Below are positions 1 to 5,478 of a stretch of 7,091 bases of DNA, piece by piece. The notes under the pieces are model-generated. The model made no database searches. It had not been told where the DNA came from and saw nothing but the letters and a program-made list of their open reading frames with translations. The stretch is from Nitrospirota bacterium (GTDB lineage: Bacteria; Nitrospirota; UBA9217): positions 1-7,091 of the forward strand of contig DAIDTZ010000045.1 in assembly GCA_027456925.1 (NCBI GenBank). The letters run 5' to 3'. Made by a program: the position numbers and the translations under genes. Each line of letters opens with the position of its first letter. The stretch's first letter is position 1.

Positions 1-846
1 GAGGAGAAGGGCCCCGACAGCCTGGGGAGCCGCGAGCCCGGGAGGGAGCAGCAGGATGAATACGGTCTCAAAAACGCCGAGCCCGCCCGGTACCTGGCTC
101 GCCAGGCCGACCACCTGGGCAAAGAGGTAGATGCCGATGAATGACGGAAACGACAGTGCGGGGACTTCCGGCAGGAGGACATAGAGCACGCACCCGGCCA
201 GCAGCCAGTCAAGGGACGATAGCGCGATCTGCGTCAACGACAGGAGCGTCGAAGGAAGTTCGATTTCGCGATTCAGGATCATGATCGGCTTTTTCCGGAC
301 CGCGCTCCAGCCGATATAGCCGCACACAACGATAAGAAAAATAATGCCTACTGGTCGGACCGAAGCAAAGGGCAATTTCATCAAGGCCGGCAGCGCGACC
401 GGTTCTGCCACGAAGGCGAAGCCTCCTACGGACAGGAGCCCGAGCCAGAGCGTGAGGGTGTAGAAGGCCACCATTTTCGTGACCTCCAGTATTGAAAGGC
501 CCCAGGACGTGTACAGCCGGTAGCGCACGGAGCTGCCCGCAAGCATGGACAGGCCGATATTGTTGCTGAAAGCATAGCCGATGAACGACGCGAAGGCGAT
601 CTTGCCGTATTCGAGGGTGCGGCGGATGTACCGGAATGCCAGCGCATCATAGCCGGTCAGGACGAGATAGTTCAGGGCGGTGAGCAGCAATGCGGACAAT
701 AAACGCGGAGCAGGTACGGCGCGCGCTCCCGCAGCGAGGTCCCGGTAGTGATACCCGGAGAGCGCATGGCGCAGGACCCAGAGGGCCGCGAGGAAGAGTA
801 TGAGCCCAATCAGAGGACCCGCTATTTTAACGAGTTGACGGTTCAC
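1..846 (-). CDS. mprF: MprF-type lysylphosphatidylglycerol flippase/synthase, N-terminal part (partial)
   Basis: Translating the minus strand from a GTG at 846 gives 282 residues without a stop to the window edge. The protein is strongly hydrophobic, with a first membrane helix at about residues 8-25 and several more along its length. Two stretches are typical of the MprF/UPF0104 flippase domain: GSSVRYRLYTSWGL at 104-117 and QVPGGLGVFE at 251-260. In this family the N-terminal membrane domain flips aminoacylated phosphatidylglycerol to the outer leaflet, and a C-terminal DUF2156 domain transfers the amino acid from tRNA. That second domain would lie outside the window, so I cannot tell whether this is a full MprF or a flippase-only relative. 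The GTG start is preceded by an in-frame TAA 21 bases upstream and has no clear Shine-Dalgarno. It lies 72 bases after the DUF2127 stop. Surface-charge modification and cationic-peptide resistance are family knowledge, not visible here. Confidence 0.83.
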   Translation of the reverse strand, partial: MNRQLVKIAGPLIGLILFLAALWVLRHALSGYHYRDLAAGARAVPAPRLLSALLLTALNYLVLTGYDALAFRYIRRTLEYGKIAFASFIGYAFSNNIGLSMLAGSSVRYRLYTSWGLSILEVTKMVAFYTLTLWLGLLSVGGFAFVAEPVALPALMKLPFASVRPVGIIFLIVVCGYIGWSAVRKKPIMILNREIELPSTLLSLTQIALSSLDWLLAGCVLYVLLPEVPALSFPSFIGIYLFAQVVGLASQVPGGLGVFETVFILLLPPGLAAPQAVGALLL

Positions 847-860
847 GATTGCTGTAATTT

Positions 861-871
861 TATCTTATTTT
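861..871 (-). promoter_or_regulatory. Promoter-like AT-rich element upstream of mprF
   Basis: Read on the minus strand this is AAAATAAGATA, running directly into AAATT so that a TAAAAT hexamer (-10 like) sits about 11 bases before the GTG of mprF. The same 11 bases occur at 3261-3271 upstream of the universal stress gene, where they run into TATAAT. No -35 consensus was found at 16-19 bases. If TAAAAT is a real -10, the mRNA would begin almost at the start codon, which would fit the absence of a ribosome binding site. This is inference from a short motif. Confidence 0.25.
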
Positions 872-918
872 GTATGAATACGCGTAAAAGGCTGCGACAA
901 ATCAGCTGTTCGGCCCAA

Positions 919-1413
919 TCAGGCTTGTTTGCCTTTGGCAACGATATATTCATGCCAGATCAGAACCACGATTGCCATATCCAGACCGGTAACAACCGTC
1001 AAGAGCAGCGAATGGTGGAGCGTTATTCGGTAGATTTGATAGCCGATGAAGGCGCAAAGAAACGCAATTGCAGCCGGATAAGACCACAGCTTGTTCCGCA
1101 ACAGCTCGATGACCAGGAAAACATTTGTCACGCCGTGAACGACCAGATATATTCCGCCGAATATTTTCGAACTCGTCGTGATATGCTCCACGGCGGAGCG
1201 GAGCAGCGTCGCAACGGCGTCACGGGGGTCTTCGATCAGCTCTTGTTGAGTGATCAATAGTATGATGCTCGTAATGGCGCTTTTTTTCACGGCAAGAATC
1301 AACACTCCGCCGATAACCTCGAGGGCGCCATTGATCCCCTTTGCCCAGACGCCGATGTCAAATATGCGGTGGACGAGGCCGTTCCTGCATTCACTCTTTT
1401 TCATGCACTTCAT
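919..1413 (-). CDS. DUF2127 family membrane protein
   Basis: The 164-residue protein matches my memory of DUF2127 (COG4331), a small integral membrane family of unknown function. Signature stretches are FDIGVWAKGINGALEVIGG (18-36), a helix with FGGIYLVVHGVTNV (85-98), LLRNKLWSYPAAI (104-116) and a terminal helix ending in IWHEY (152-156). Four hydrophobic segments lie near 27-42, 84-104, 110-130 and 135-158, with a hydrophilic loop at about 56-83. The ATG at 1413 lies inside the end of the upstream diguanylate cyclase gene (23-base overlap), and a second in-frame ATG at 1404 is equally possible. Neither has a strong ribosome binding site, so translation is probably coupled to the cyclase. The gene stands between a cyclase and mprF, which suggests an envelope role, but no biochemical function can be assigned. 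Confidence 0.85.
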   Translation of the reverse strand: MKCMKKSECRNGLVHRIFDIGVWAKGINGALEVIGGVLILAVKKSAITSIILLITQQELIEDPRDAVATLLRSAVEHITTSSKIFGGIYLVVHGVTNVFLVIELLRNKLWSYPAAIAFLCAFIGYQIYRITLHHSLLLTVVTGLDMAIVVLIWHEYIVAKGKQA

Positions 1414-2233
1414 ATTTTACGAGATTCTTGCCGCTTTTCTTCGCAGAATACATCAGCCGGTCTACGATCCTGATCATTTCGTCGACAGACTCCGGAGGCT
1501 TATTAAACGTCACGACCCCGATGCTGAACGTAACAGGCCATGACTTCCCGCGGGCGATGCCCGAAAGGAAAGCATGAAGTTTAGAGAAAAAGACCTTTGC
1601 CGCTTCATTGCCGCTTTCCGGAATAAGCACTGCGAATTCATCGCCGCCCAGCCTTGCGGCAATATCTGTTTTACGGATACGGCCTGCAATGGCCTGACCG
1701 ACCTGTTTCAGGAGAGCGTCGCCTTCAGCATGCCCGTATCTATCATTGACCGCTTTGAAATCGTCGATATCGATGTACGCCAGGGAGAAGTGGTGGCCGT
1801 ATCGAATTGACCGTTGTATTTCAACGTCCGCGCGCTCAAAGAAATACCTGCGGTTCCCCAACCCGGTCAGGTAATCTTCCCGAGCGAAGGACTTTTCCCG
1901 TTTGAATCCATTCAGCAGAAAAACGATGACGCTGAAAAAGCTGAGCCTCACCATCCCGTTCCACAGCGATGCATAGGGAGCGCTGCCGGCGACTCCGGCC
2001 AGGATGTCGGACACAAACCATGTCGCTGCGCCCACGCATGCCACAAACATGCCGGACCACTTCTCTCCGTACCAGGTCGCGAGAGCGATGGGGACAAGAT
2101 AGAAAACGGAAAAACCGACCCGGGCGCCGAACAGATAGCCGATAGCGCCGATTAAAAGCGCGAGCACGGACGCTGCAAGTATGATGAACCGCCTGGATCG
2201 GCCGGTCAAATAGGATAACAAGTCTGTTGCCAC
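1391..2233 (-). CDS. Membrane-bound GGDEF diguanylate cyclase
   Basis: Predicted to make cyclic di-GMP from two GTP at the inner membrane. With the GTG start at 2233 the protein has 280 residues. Four membrane helices lie near 16-36, 38-55, 58-80 and 89-109, forming a small N-terminal sensor-like region of a kind common in GGDEF proteins. The catalytic domain begins at DYLTGLGNRR (120-129), continues through DIDDFKAVNDRYGH (155-168) and reaches an intact GGDEF signature at 196-200. An RxxD product-inhibition site (R187, D190) sits exactly five residues before it. All hallmarks of an active, feedback-inhibited cyclase are present, and no EAL domain is seen. The frame is open back to 2380, but the GTG at 2233 is preferred because it has GAGGTG five bases upstream and avoids overlap with the stress protein gene. 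The last 23 bases overlap the DUF2127 gene. Confidence 0.9.
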   Translation of the reverse strand: MATDLLSYLTGRSRRFIILAASVLALLIGAIGYLFGARVGFSVFYLVPIALATWYGEKWSGMFVACVGAATWFVSDILAGVAGSAPYASLWNGMVRLSFFSVIVFLLNGFKREKSFAREDYLTGLGNRRYFFERADVEIQRSIRYGHHFSLAYIDIDDFKAVNDRYGHAEGDALLKQVGQAIAGRIRKTDIAARLGGDEFAVLIPESGNEAAKVFFSKLHAFLSGIARGKSWPVTFSIGVVTFNKPPESVDEMIRIVDRLMYSAKKSGKNLVKYEVHEKE

Positions 2234-2238
2234 GTTGG

Positions 2239-2244
2239 CACCTC
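2239..2244 (-). promoter_or_regulatory. Ribosome binding site that fixes the cyclase start
   Basis: Minus-strand GAGGTG, five bases before the GTG at 2233. It supports this start over the upstream ATG at 2380, which would overlap the stress protein gene by 38 bases and add a non-conserved, basic 49-residue leader. Confidence 0.6.
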
Positions 2245-2342
2245 GCGGCCCGGGTTCTGATTTGGTTTTTTTATCGACTCGTTGCGTCCGAACAATGGCC
2301 TGACAGTTGCTGTTTGAACATCGCCGGATGGACCGTATTTTA

Positions 2343-3185
2343 TTAAGCGGTTTTTGCAACCAGAACAGCGCAGCTCGCAAGCCCGATCACCTTTTCCGTC
2401 GTGCTCCCCATCAGAAGTTTCTTGAGCCCTGTTTTCCCGTATGCGCCCATGACGATCAGGTCGGCGCCCATGCTTTTGGCGGTCCCGGCGATGATTTCAT
2501 GGGGTTTCCCGACGAGGGCCATTGTCCCGGCGGAAATACCGGCCTTCTGCGCCGCCTGCACGGCATCGCCGGCATAGACCCGGGCTTTTTCCTTCTCGTC
2601 TTCCGACGGGACTACGGAAATCGCCGTTAGGCGGCTTCCGCAGCGTTTCGCAATTTCGATCGCTTCCAGGGCCGCCATGCGGGCGTGCTCCGAACCGTCC
2701 GTCGCAACCAGAATATTCTTGCACTCGATCCTTGCTGCCCGGGGAACAACCAGGACATTGCAGGGTGCGTGGCCGATGACTTTGGCGGATGCGCTTCCGA
2801 GGAGGACCTTTTCCAGCCCGTGCCGGCCGCGTCTGCCGACCGCGATCATATCGACTTTTTTTTGCGCCGCCTCTTCAACGATAAGGCGGGAAGCGCTGTC
2901 TCCGTGGCGAAAAATCGCCTCGCATGACGGTATCTCTTCCAGCACCCTCGTCTTGAGGGATGCAAGGTACTGAACGGCTTCTTCCTCTTCTTTCTGCAAA
3001 AACTCCGCGCCGGCGGTCTCATATTCCGGATTTGTTTCTACAACCGTCATGACATAGAGTTTGCTCGAACAGTGCTTTGCGAAAGTTATCGCCGCGGCTA
3101 TCGCACCCTCGCTGAACGGAGAGCGGTCTGTTGCGACGAGCAGTTTTTCAAGTTTTGATACGGGACAGGACTGGCTGGCGTTCAT
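2343..3185 (-). CDS. Tandem-domain universal stress protein (UspA family)
   Basis: The 280-residue cytoplasmic protein has two UspA domains in tandem, about 10-148 and 155-278. Each starts with a beta strand ending in an acidic residue that normally contacts ATP: LLVATD (D20) and ILVATD (D163). Each also carries a complete G-2x-G-9x-G-S nucleotide-binding motif, at G117/G120/G130-S131 and G247/G250/G260-S261. Both halves therefore look ATP-binding, unlike tandem Usps with one degenerate domain. Such proteins bind ATP and aid survival under starvation, redox or respiratory stress, but the exact role here is unknown. The start at 3185 is well supported: AAGGAGG lies eight bases upstream (3194-3200). 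The gene follows a leader of about 140 bases and precedes the diguanylate cyclase by 109 bases, with no obvious terminator between, so co-transcription is likely. Confidence 0.93.
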   Translation of the reverse strand: MNASQSCPVSKLEKLLVATDRSPFSEGAIAAAITFAKHCSSKLYVMTVVETNPEYETAGAEFLQKEEEEAVQYLASLKTRVLEEIPSCEAIFRHGDSASRLIVEEAAQKKVDMIAVGRRGRHGLEKVLLGSASAKVIGHAPCNVLVVPRAARIECKNILVATDGSEHARMAALEAIEIAKRCGSRLTAISVVPSEDEKEKARVYAGDAVQAAQKAGISAGTMALVGKPHEIIAGTAKSMGADLIVMGAYGKTGLKKLLMGSTTEKVIGLASCAVLVAKTA

Positions 3186-3217
3186 GGTAGCATCCTCCTT
3201 GGATTTTCACAGGTTTT

Positions 3218-3232
3218 CGGCACTCCTTGCCG
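3218..3232 (-). promoter_or_regulatory. Small leader hairpin presenting AGGAG, upstream of the stress protein gene
   Basis: On the minus strand this reads CGGCA-AGGAG-TGCCG, a perfect 5-bp stem with a five-base loop consisting of a Shine-Dalgarno-like AGGAG. It lies 32 bases before the start codon, ahead of the genuine AAGGAGG. It is followed by AAAACC rather than a U tract, so it is not an intrinsic terminator. It could influence ribosome loading or mRNA stability, or be chance. Confidence 0.3.
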
Positions 3233-3256
3233 TCGGTTTGCGGCCCTATGATATCC

Positions 3257-3262
3257 ATTATA
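3257..3262 (-). promoter_or_regulatory. Candidate sigma-70 -10 box for the stress protein operon
   Basis: This is a perfect TATAAT on the minus strand, 71 bases before the ATG of the stress protein gene. It lies inside a short dyad, GATAT-AATGG-ATATC (3250-3264), that might bind a regulator. The best -35 at a 16-base spacing is TTCTGA, only three matches to consensus, so an activator or another sigma factor may be needed. A perfect TTGACA at 3321-3326 is too far away (58 bases) to pair with it. At 17 bases that hexamer faces only ATAGCT, a poor -10. Confidence 0.4.
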
Positions 3263-3330
3263 TCTTATTTTCTCCACCTCAGAAGAGGAACGGATGCAGC
3301 TATGAGCACTACGCGCAGAATGTCAATTTT

Positions 3331-3456
3331 TTAAATAGCTCGCCGGTGAGCCCCTGATACTATCCCATGAACAAGGGTTCCCGCCATATCGAGCGTACGC
3401 AGAATGACGTTTTTACTCTGCGATCGCTTGACGCTGTCCGCAACTATCAAACTCAT
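3331..3456 (-). CDS. Unrecognised 41-residue ORF with a good ribosome binding site
   Basis: The ATG at 3456 is preceded by AAAGGAG with six bases of spacing (3463-3469), one of the better ribosome binding sites in the window. The product begins MSLIVADSVKRSQSKN, contains an LDMAGTLVHGIV stretch and stops at TAA 3331-3333. It has one weakly hydrophobic part (about 22-34), no clear signal peptide or membrane helix, and no family I recognise. Its start overlaps the stop of the GGDEF remnant frame as ATGA, the usual arrangement for translational coupling. It may be a genuine small protein or the start of a gene whose rest was deleted. The surrounding remnants favour the second reading. A TTGACA hexamer lies directly after its stop. 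Confidence 0.35.
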   Translation of the reverse strand: MSLIVADSVKRSQSKNVILRTLDMAGTLVHGIVSGAHRRAI

Positions 3457-3599
3457 CGTCGTCTCCTTTCACGAACGATTGCGCCGGATTCATCGTCATG
3501 CGGCTTGATCCGGGTTAGCGCCGATGCCTCTACGCGGTTTCGTCCCGGTTTTTTCGCTTCAGAAAGGGCCTTGTCGGCAAGACGCAGCGTTCCGTCAAT
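3453..3599 (-). pseudogene. Remnant of the C-terminal end of a GGDEF domain
   Basis: In this frame the minus strand encodes a run containing LRLADKALSEAKKPGRNRVE (about 3528-3587). It matches the closing helix of GGDEF domains, usually of the form L..ADkALYeAKraGRNrV. Nothing of the rest of the domain (DxLTGLxNR, DxDxFK, GGDEF) is found upstream in any frame, so this is a fragment of roughly 25 residues. It then runs on for about 23 unrelated residues to a TGA overlapping the next ATG. It differs clearly from the tail of the intact cyclase at 1391-2233, so it is not a recent copy of that gene. The open frame extends up to an ATG at 3677, but that part is unlike GGDEF and overlaps the ferredoxin-like remnant in another frame. 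Confidence 0.6.
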
Positions 3600-3714
3600 T
3601 TGAGCCGGTTTGAACGTCGAGAAGCGAGCCGATGCGCTCCTTTTCATCCACCATTGGACGCCACCTGATCGTTTCATGGGATATGCCGCGCCATGGTTTT
3701 ACGCCCGGTTCCAT
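3595..3714 (-). pseudogene. Ferredoxin-like N-terminal remnant without cysteines (39 codons)
   Basis: The ATG at 3714 has a strong ribosome binding site (GGGGAGG at 3721-3727, six bases away). The product includes PWRGISHETIRWRPMVDEKE followed by RIGSLLDVQTGSN and a stop. The first part resembles the lead-in of a family of 4Fe-4S ferredoxins that typically read W.GI.RE.IPWyPTvD.ekC. The following IG.S..L..V.T.G pattern then falls where CIGC..C...C would be expected, yet no cysteine is present, so it could not bind a cluster. The frame ends exactly where the GGDEF-like frame takes over, which suggests a deletion junction. The assignment rests on a short match from memory and could be wrong. 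The alternative is an unrelated small ORF. Confidence 0.4.
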
Positions 3715-3733
3715 TGTCCACCTCCCCGGTCCG

Positions 3734-4012
3734 TTAGGTTTTCCCCTTTCCCGTCACCGGCTTGATGTCCAGGACGGGCGTCCCGTCCCGCATGTCCAGA
3801 CCTTTGATACGGATAATGCGGCCTTCGACGCCGAGGACTTCCACGACCGACACGCCGATAGGATTCGGCCTGATTGGCGAACAGATACTGAACACGCCCA
3901 ACGACTCGTTGCGGTGAGGAGGCGTCTGTACCAGAAGTTCATGAGTGAATTGCGGGCTTTCGTGAAAATAGAAAAGCACGACAATGCGCTGACCGGCCTT
4001 GACGTCTTTACG
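3734..4012 (-). pseudogene. TrmO/TsaA-family methyltransferase lacking its N-terminal part
   Basis: The frame carries the C-terminal core of the TrmO (UPF0066/VirR) family, which methylates N6-threonylcarbamoyladenosine at position 37 of tRNA using S-adenosylmethionine. Visible hallmarks, counted from the GTG at 3979, are VLFYFHES (1-8, counting GTG as V), FSICSPIRPNPIG (30-42) and LDMRDGTPVLDIKP (61-74), the last two being the family's strongest motifs. Family members are usually at least 120-150 residues. Here the homologous frame reaches only to the TAG stop of the preceding acyltransferase gene (4013-4015), adding about 11 residues, so about 40 N-terminal residues are missing. The only internal start is GTG at 3979, with no ribosome binding site at proper spacing. 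I read it as a truncated, probably inactive gene created by a deletion. A functional short variant cannot be excluded. Confidence 0.65.
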
Positions 4013-4696
4013 CTAAATTGACGGCCGATGACGGCGCATGCTGACGACTCTTTTCGGCGCCGCTGCCATGTCACTCGCCTCACGCGTCAGCCTGCGCAGA
4101 ACCGTCTGGAGCTCGTTGCGTTTGGCCGTGATTTCCTCGTACGACGCGCCCTGCACAAAGATCGGGTCTCCATAGAGTACCAGCCCCTCGGTGAAAGGCG
4201 CGGGAATAACAAGTTTATCCCATGTCGTGCCCAGGGTTCGGTAGCGCTTTGCCGCCGCCGCAACTGGTATGATGGGCGCGTTCAGTTTTGCCGCCAGGAA
4301 CACTGCGCCTTCTTTCACCTCGTGGAGAGGGCCGCGGGGCCCGTCGACTGATATGGCGACCGTCTTGCCGCTGCGCATGCCGCTGATAAGTCCGAGGAGC
4401 GCCTTACCGCCCTTGCGCCTGCTCGATCCGCGCACCACATCGAACCCGAAACGTCTGAGCAGTCCTGCCATGATCTCCCCGTCCCGGCTCTCGCTCGCCG
4501 GGATCAATATCCCGGAATTACGATGCGTGTGAAAGAGCAAAAACATGCTTCCGTGCCAGAAGGCATAGATGACATTTTTCCCCTCTGCCGCAAGCCCCTC
4601 CGGGATGCCTCTGTTCACAAAACGGATCTTGATCGATCTGCTCCAGATCGAAACGAACACCCATGCGATGAATGCCAGCACTTTTGAGCGGATCAT
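4013..4696 (-). CDS. DUF374 lysophospholipid acyltransferase family protein
   Basis: With the ATG at 4696 the protein has 227 residues, close to the usual length of DUF374 proteins (PlsC-like acyltransferase superfamily, often found near LPS genes). Family features are an N-terminal membrane-associating helix (about 5-18), VIYAFWHGSMFLLF (42-55, with H48 as the likely catalytic histidine), SESRDGE (68-74), FDVVRGSSRRKGGKALL (85-101), SVDGPRGP (116-123) and an IPVAAAAKR...WDKLVIP segment from about 143. The predicted role is transfer of an acyl chain onto a lipid or lipid A precursor at the inner membrane; the acceptor is unknown. The frame is open to 4762, but 4696 is preferred because GGAG lies six bases upstream and the leader is not conserved. 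The last 15 or so residues (after LTREAS) look atypical, and the stop is in frame with the TrmO remnant, suggesting a rearranged 3' end. Confidence 0.85.
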   Translation of the reverse strand: MIRSKVLAFIAWVFVSIWSRSIKIRFVNRGIPEGLAAEGKNVIYAFWHGSMFLLFHTHRNSGILIPASESRDGEIMAGLLRRFGFDVVRGSSRRKGGKALLGLISGMRSGKTVAISVDGPRGPLHEVKEGAVFLAAKLNAPIIPVAAAAKRYRTLGTTWDKLVIPAPFTEGLVLYGDPIFVQGASYEEITAKRNELQTVLRRLTREASDMAAAPKRVVSMRRHRPSI

Positions 4697-4824
4697 CGGA
4701 CTCTCCTCGCTTCTTTGTATGCTTTCGGTCTTCGATGAGCGTCTTATTGCCATAACCGTCACAGCCGGGAATCGCCTTTACCGAAGGGTGAACTCTTCAG
4801 TGCAATATTGCGGAGCATTCCATC

Positions 4825-5478
4825 TCAACGGATATGGCCGCGTTCATCAGCTTCCAGATAGGCTTCTTCAACAGGCGACAGGTCCACTTCGTCGAAACCG
4901 GTGACCATGGGCATGACATGCCCTATGAATGAATGTCCCGTCGTCAGCATATAGACATGGATGGTAACGAATGCCACGATGGCGAAAGCCGCGGCAGTAT
5001 GAATCAATGCAACGGCCGCGAACGGTGTGCCCGAGGAGGTGAAGCGCTCCCATAACCCATAGGTAAGATAGGCAACTCCCGAAAGCCAGATTGCCGGGAA
5101 CAACACCAGCTTGAGCGACAGATAGGTCAGTGCCTGCAATGGGTTGAGTTTGCGCTTATAGGCCTTTTTGAAAGGATGCGATTCGCCTTTGAAGATGCCG
5201 TAGGAATAAAACCGGACCACGCGCCAGAGACCCTGGCTGGTCGGCAGGAACTGTTTCCAGACGCCCGTGGTCAGGATCCAGGAAATGGCGAACAACCACA
5301 GGACCATGACCCCCAAGGCGCTGAAGGTGTGAATCCTGTCAGCGAGTTCAACACTGATCAGGTGATGAAAACCGTGGATGCCGAACCCGGTAAAGAGCAG
5401 CGTCACGATCAGCGCCATCTGCGTCCAGTGCCAGAACCGCTCGAAGCGGCTGTAGATCATTACTTTTCGCGTACTCAT
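4825..5478 (-). CDS. Cytochrome b/b561-type membrane subunit
   Basis: The 217-residue integral membrane protein resembles the cytochrome b subunits of Ni/Fe-hydrogenases, formate dehydrogenases and thiosulfate reductases. It has four helices near 17-37, 49-71, 120-141 and 156-180. Candidate axial histidines are H17 (in FERFWHW) and H50 (RIHTFSALG) on helices 1 and 2, and H160 and H174, fourteen residues apart, on helix 4, fitting two b haems across the membrane. It would oxidise quinol (or reduce quinone) and exchange electrons with the octahaem cytochrome encoded just upstream. The start ATG at 5478 shares its A with that gene's TAA stop (TAATG), and its ribosome binding site AGGAGGAG lies within the last codons of that gene, so the two are translationally coupled. 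The acyltransferase gene follows after 128 bases without a clear terminator. Confidence 0.9.
   Translation of the reverse strand: MSTRKVMIYSRFERFWHWTQMALIVTLLFTGFGIHGFHHLISVELADRIHTFSALGVMVLWLFAISWILTTGVWKQFLPTSQGLWRVVRFYSYGIFKGESHPFKKAYKRKLNPLQALTYLSLKLVLFPAIWLSGVAYLTYGLWERFTSSGTPFAAVALIHTAAAFAIVAFVTIHVYMLTTGHSFIGHVMPMVTGFDEVDLSPVEEAYLEADERGHIR

Noticed and set aside
890..924. Possible terminator hairpins after the DUF2127 gene (GCTG/CAGC and AGGC/GCCT stems)
   Set aside because: The stems are only 4 bp; one has no T tract and the other is followed only by CTTTT, so they are too weak to call.
748..1260. Plus-strand open frame of 170 codons
   Set aside because: It crosses the mprF start, the gap and most of DUF2127 in antisense, with no protein-like features or ribosome binding site.
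2234..2380. Longer N-terminus for the diguanylate cyclase starting at ATG 2380
   Set aside because: It would overlap the stress protein gene by 38 bases, add a basic non-conserved leader and lack a ribosome binding site, whereas GTG 2233 has GAGGTG at proper spacing.
3321..3326. Perfect TTGACA as the -35 of a stress-gene promoter
   Set aside because: At 16-18 bases the only -10 candidates are CATAGC, ATAGCT and TAGCTG, all poor; the good TATAAT is 58 bases away.
4013..4015. TAG as a readthrough or pyrrolysine codon joining acyltransferase and TrmO
   Set aside because: The TrmO part lacks its N-terminal region, so a fusion would not give a complete second domain, and no pyrrolysine genes or readthrough element are visible. 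A deletion is simpler.
4697..4762. Longer N-terminus for the DUF374 protein starting at 4762
   Set aside because: The ATG at 4696 has GGAG six bases upstream and gives the normal family length; the extra 22 residues are hydrophilic and unlike the family.
4697..4824. Gap between cytochrome b and acyltransferase genes examined for a terminator, promoter or small gene
   Set aside because: Only a weak CCTT/AAGG stem without a T tract was seen; nothing supportable.
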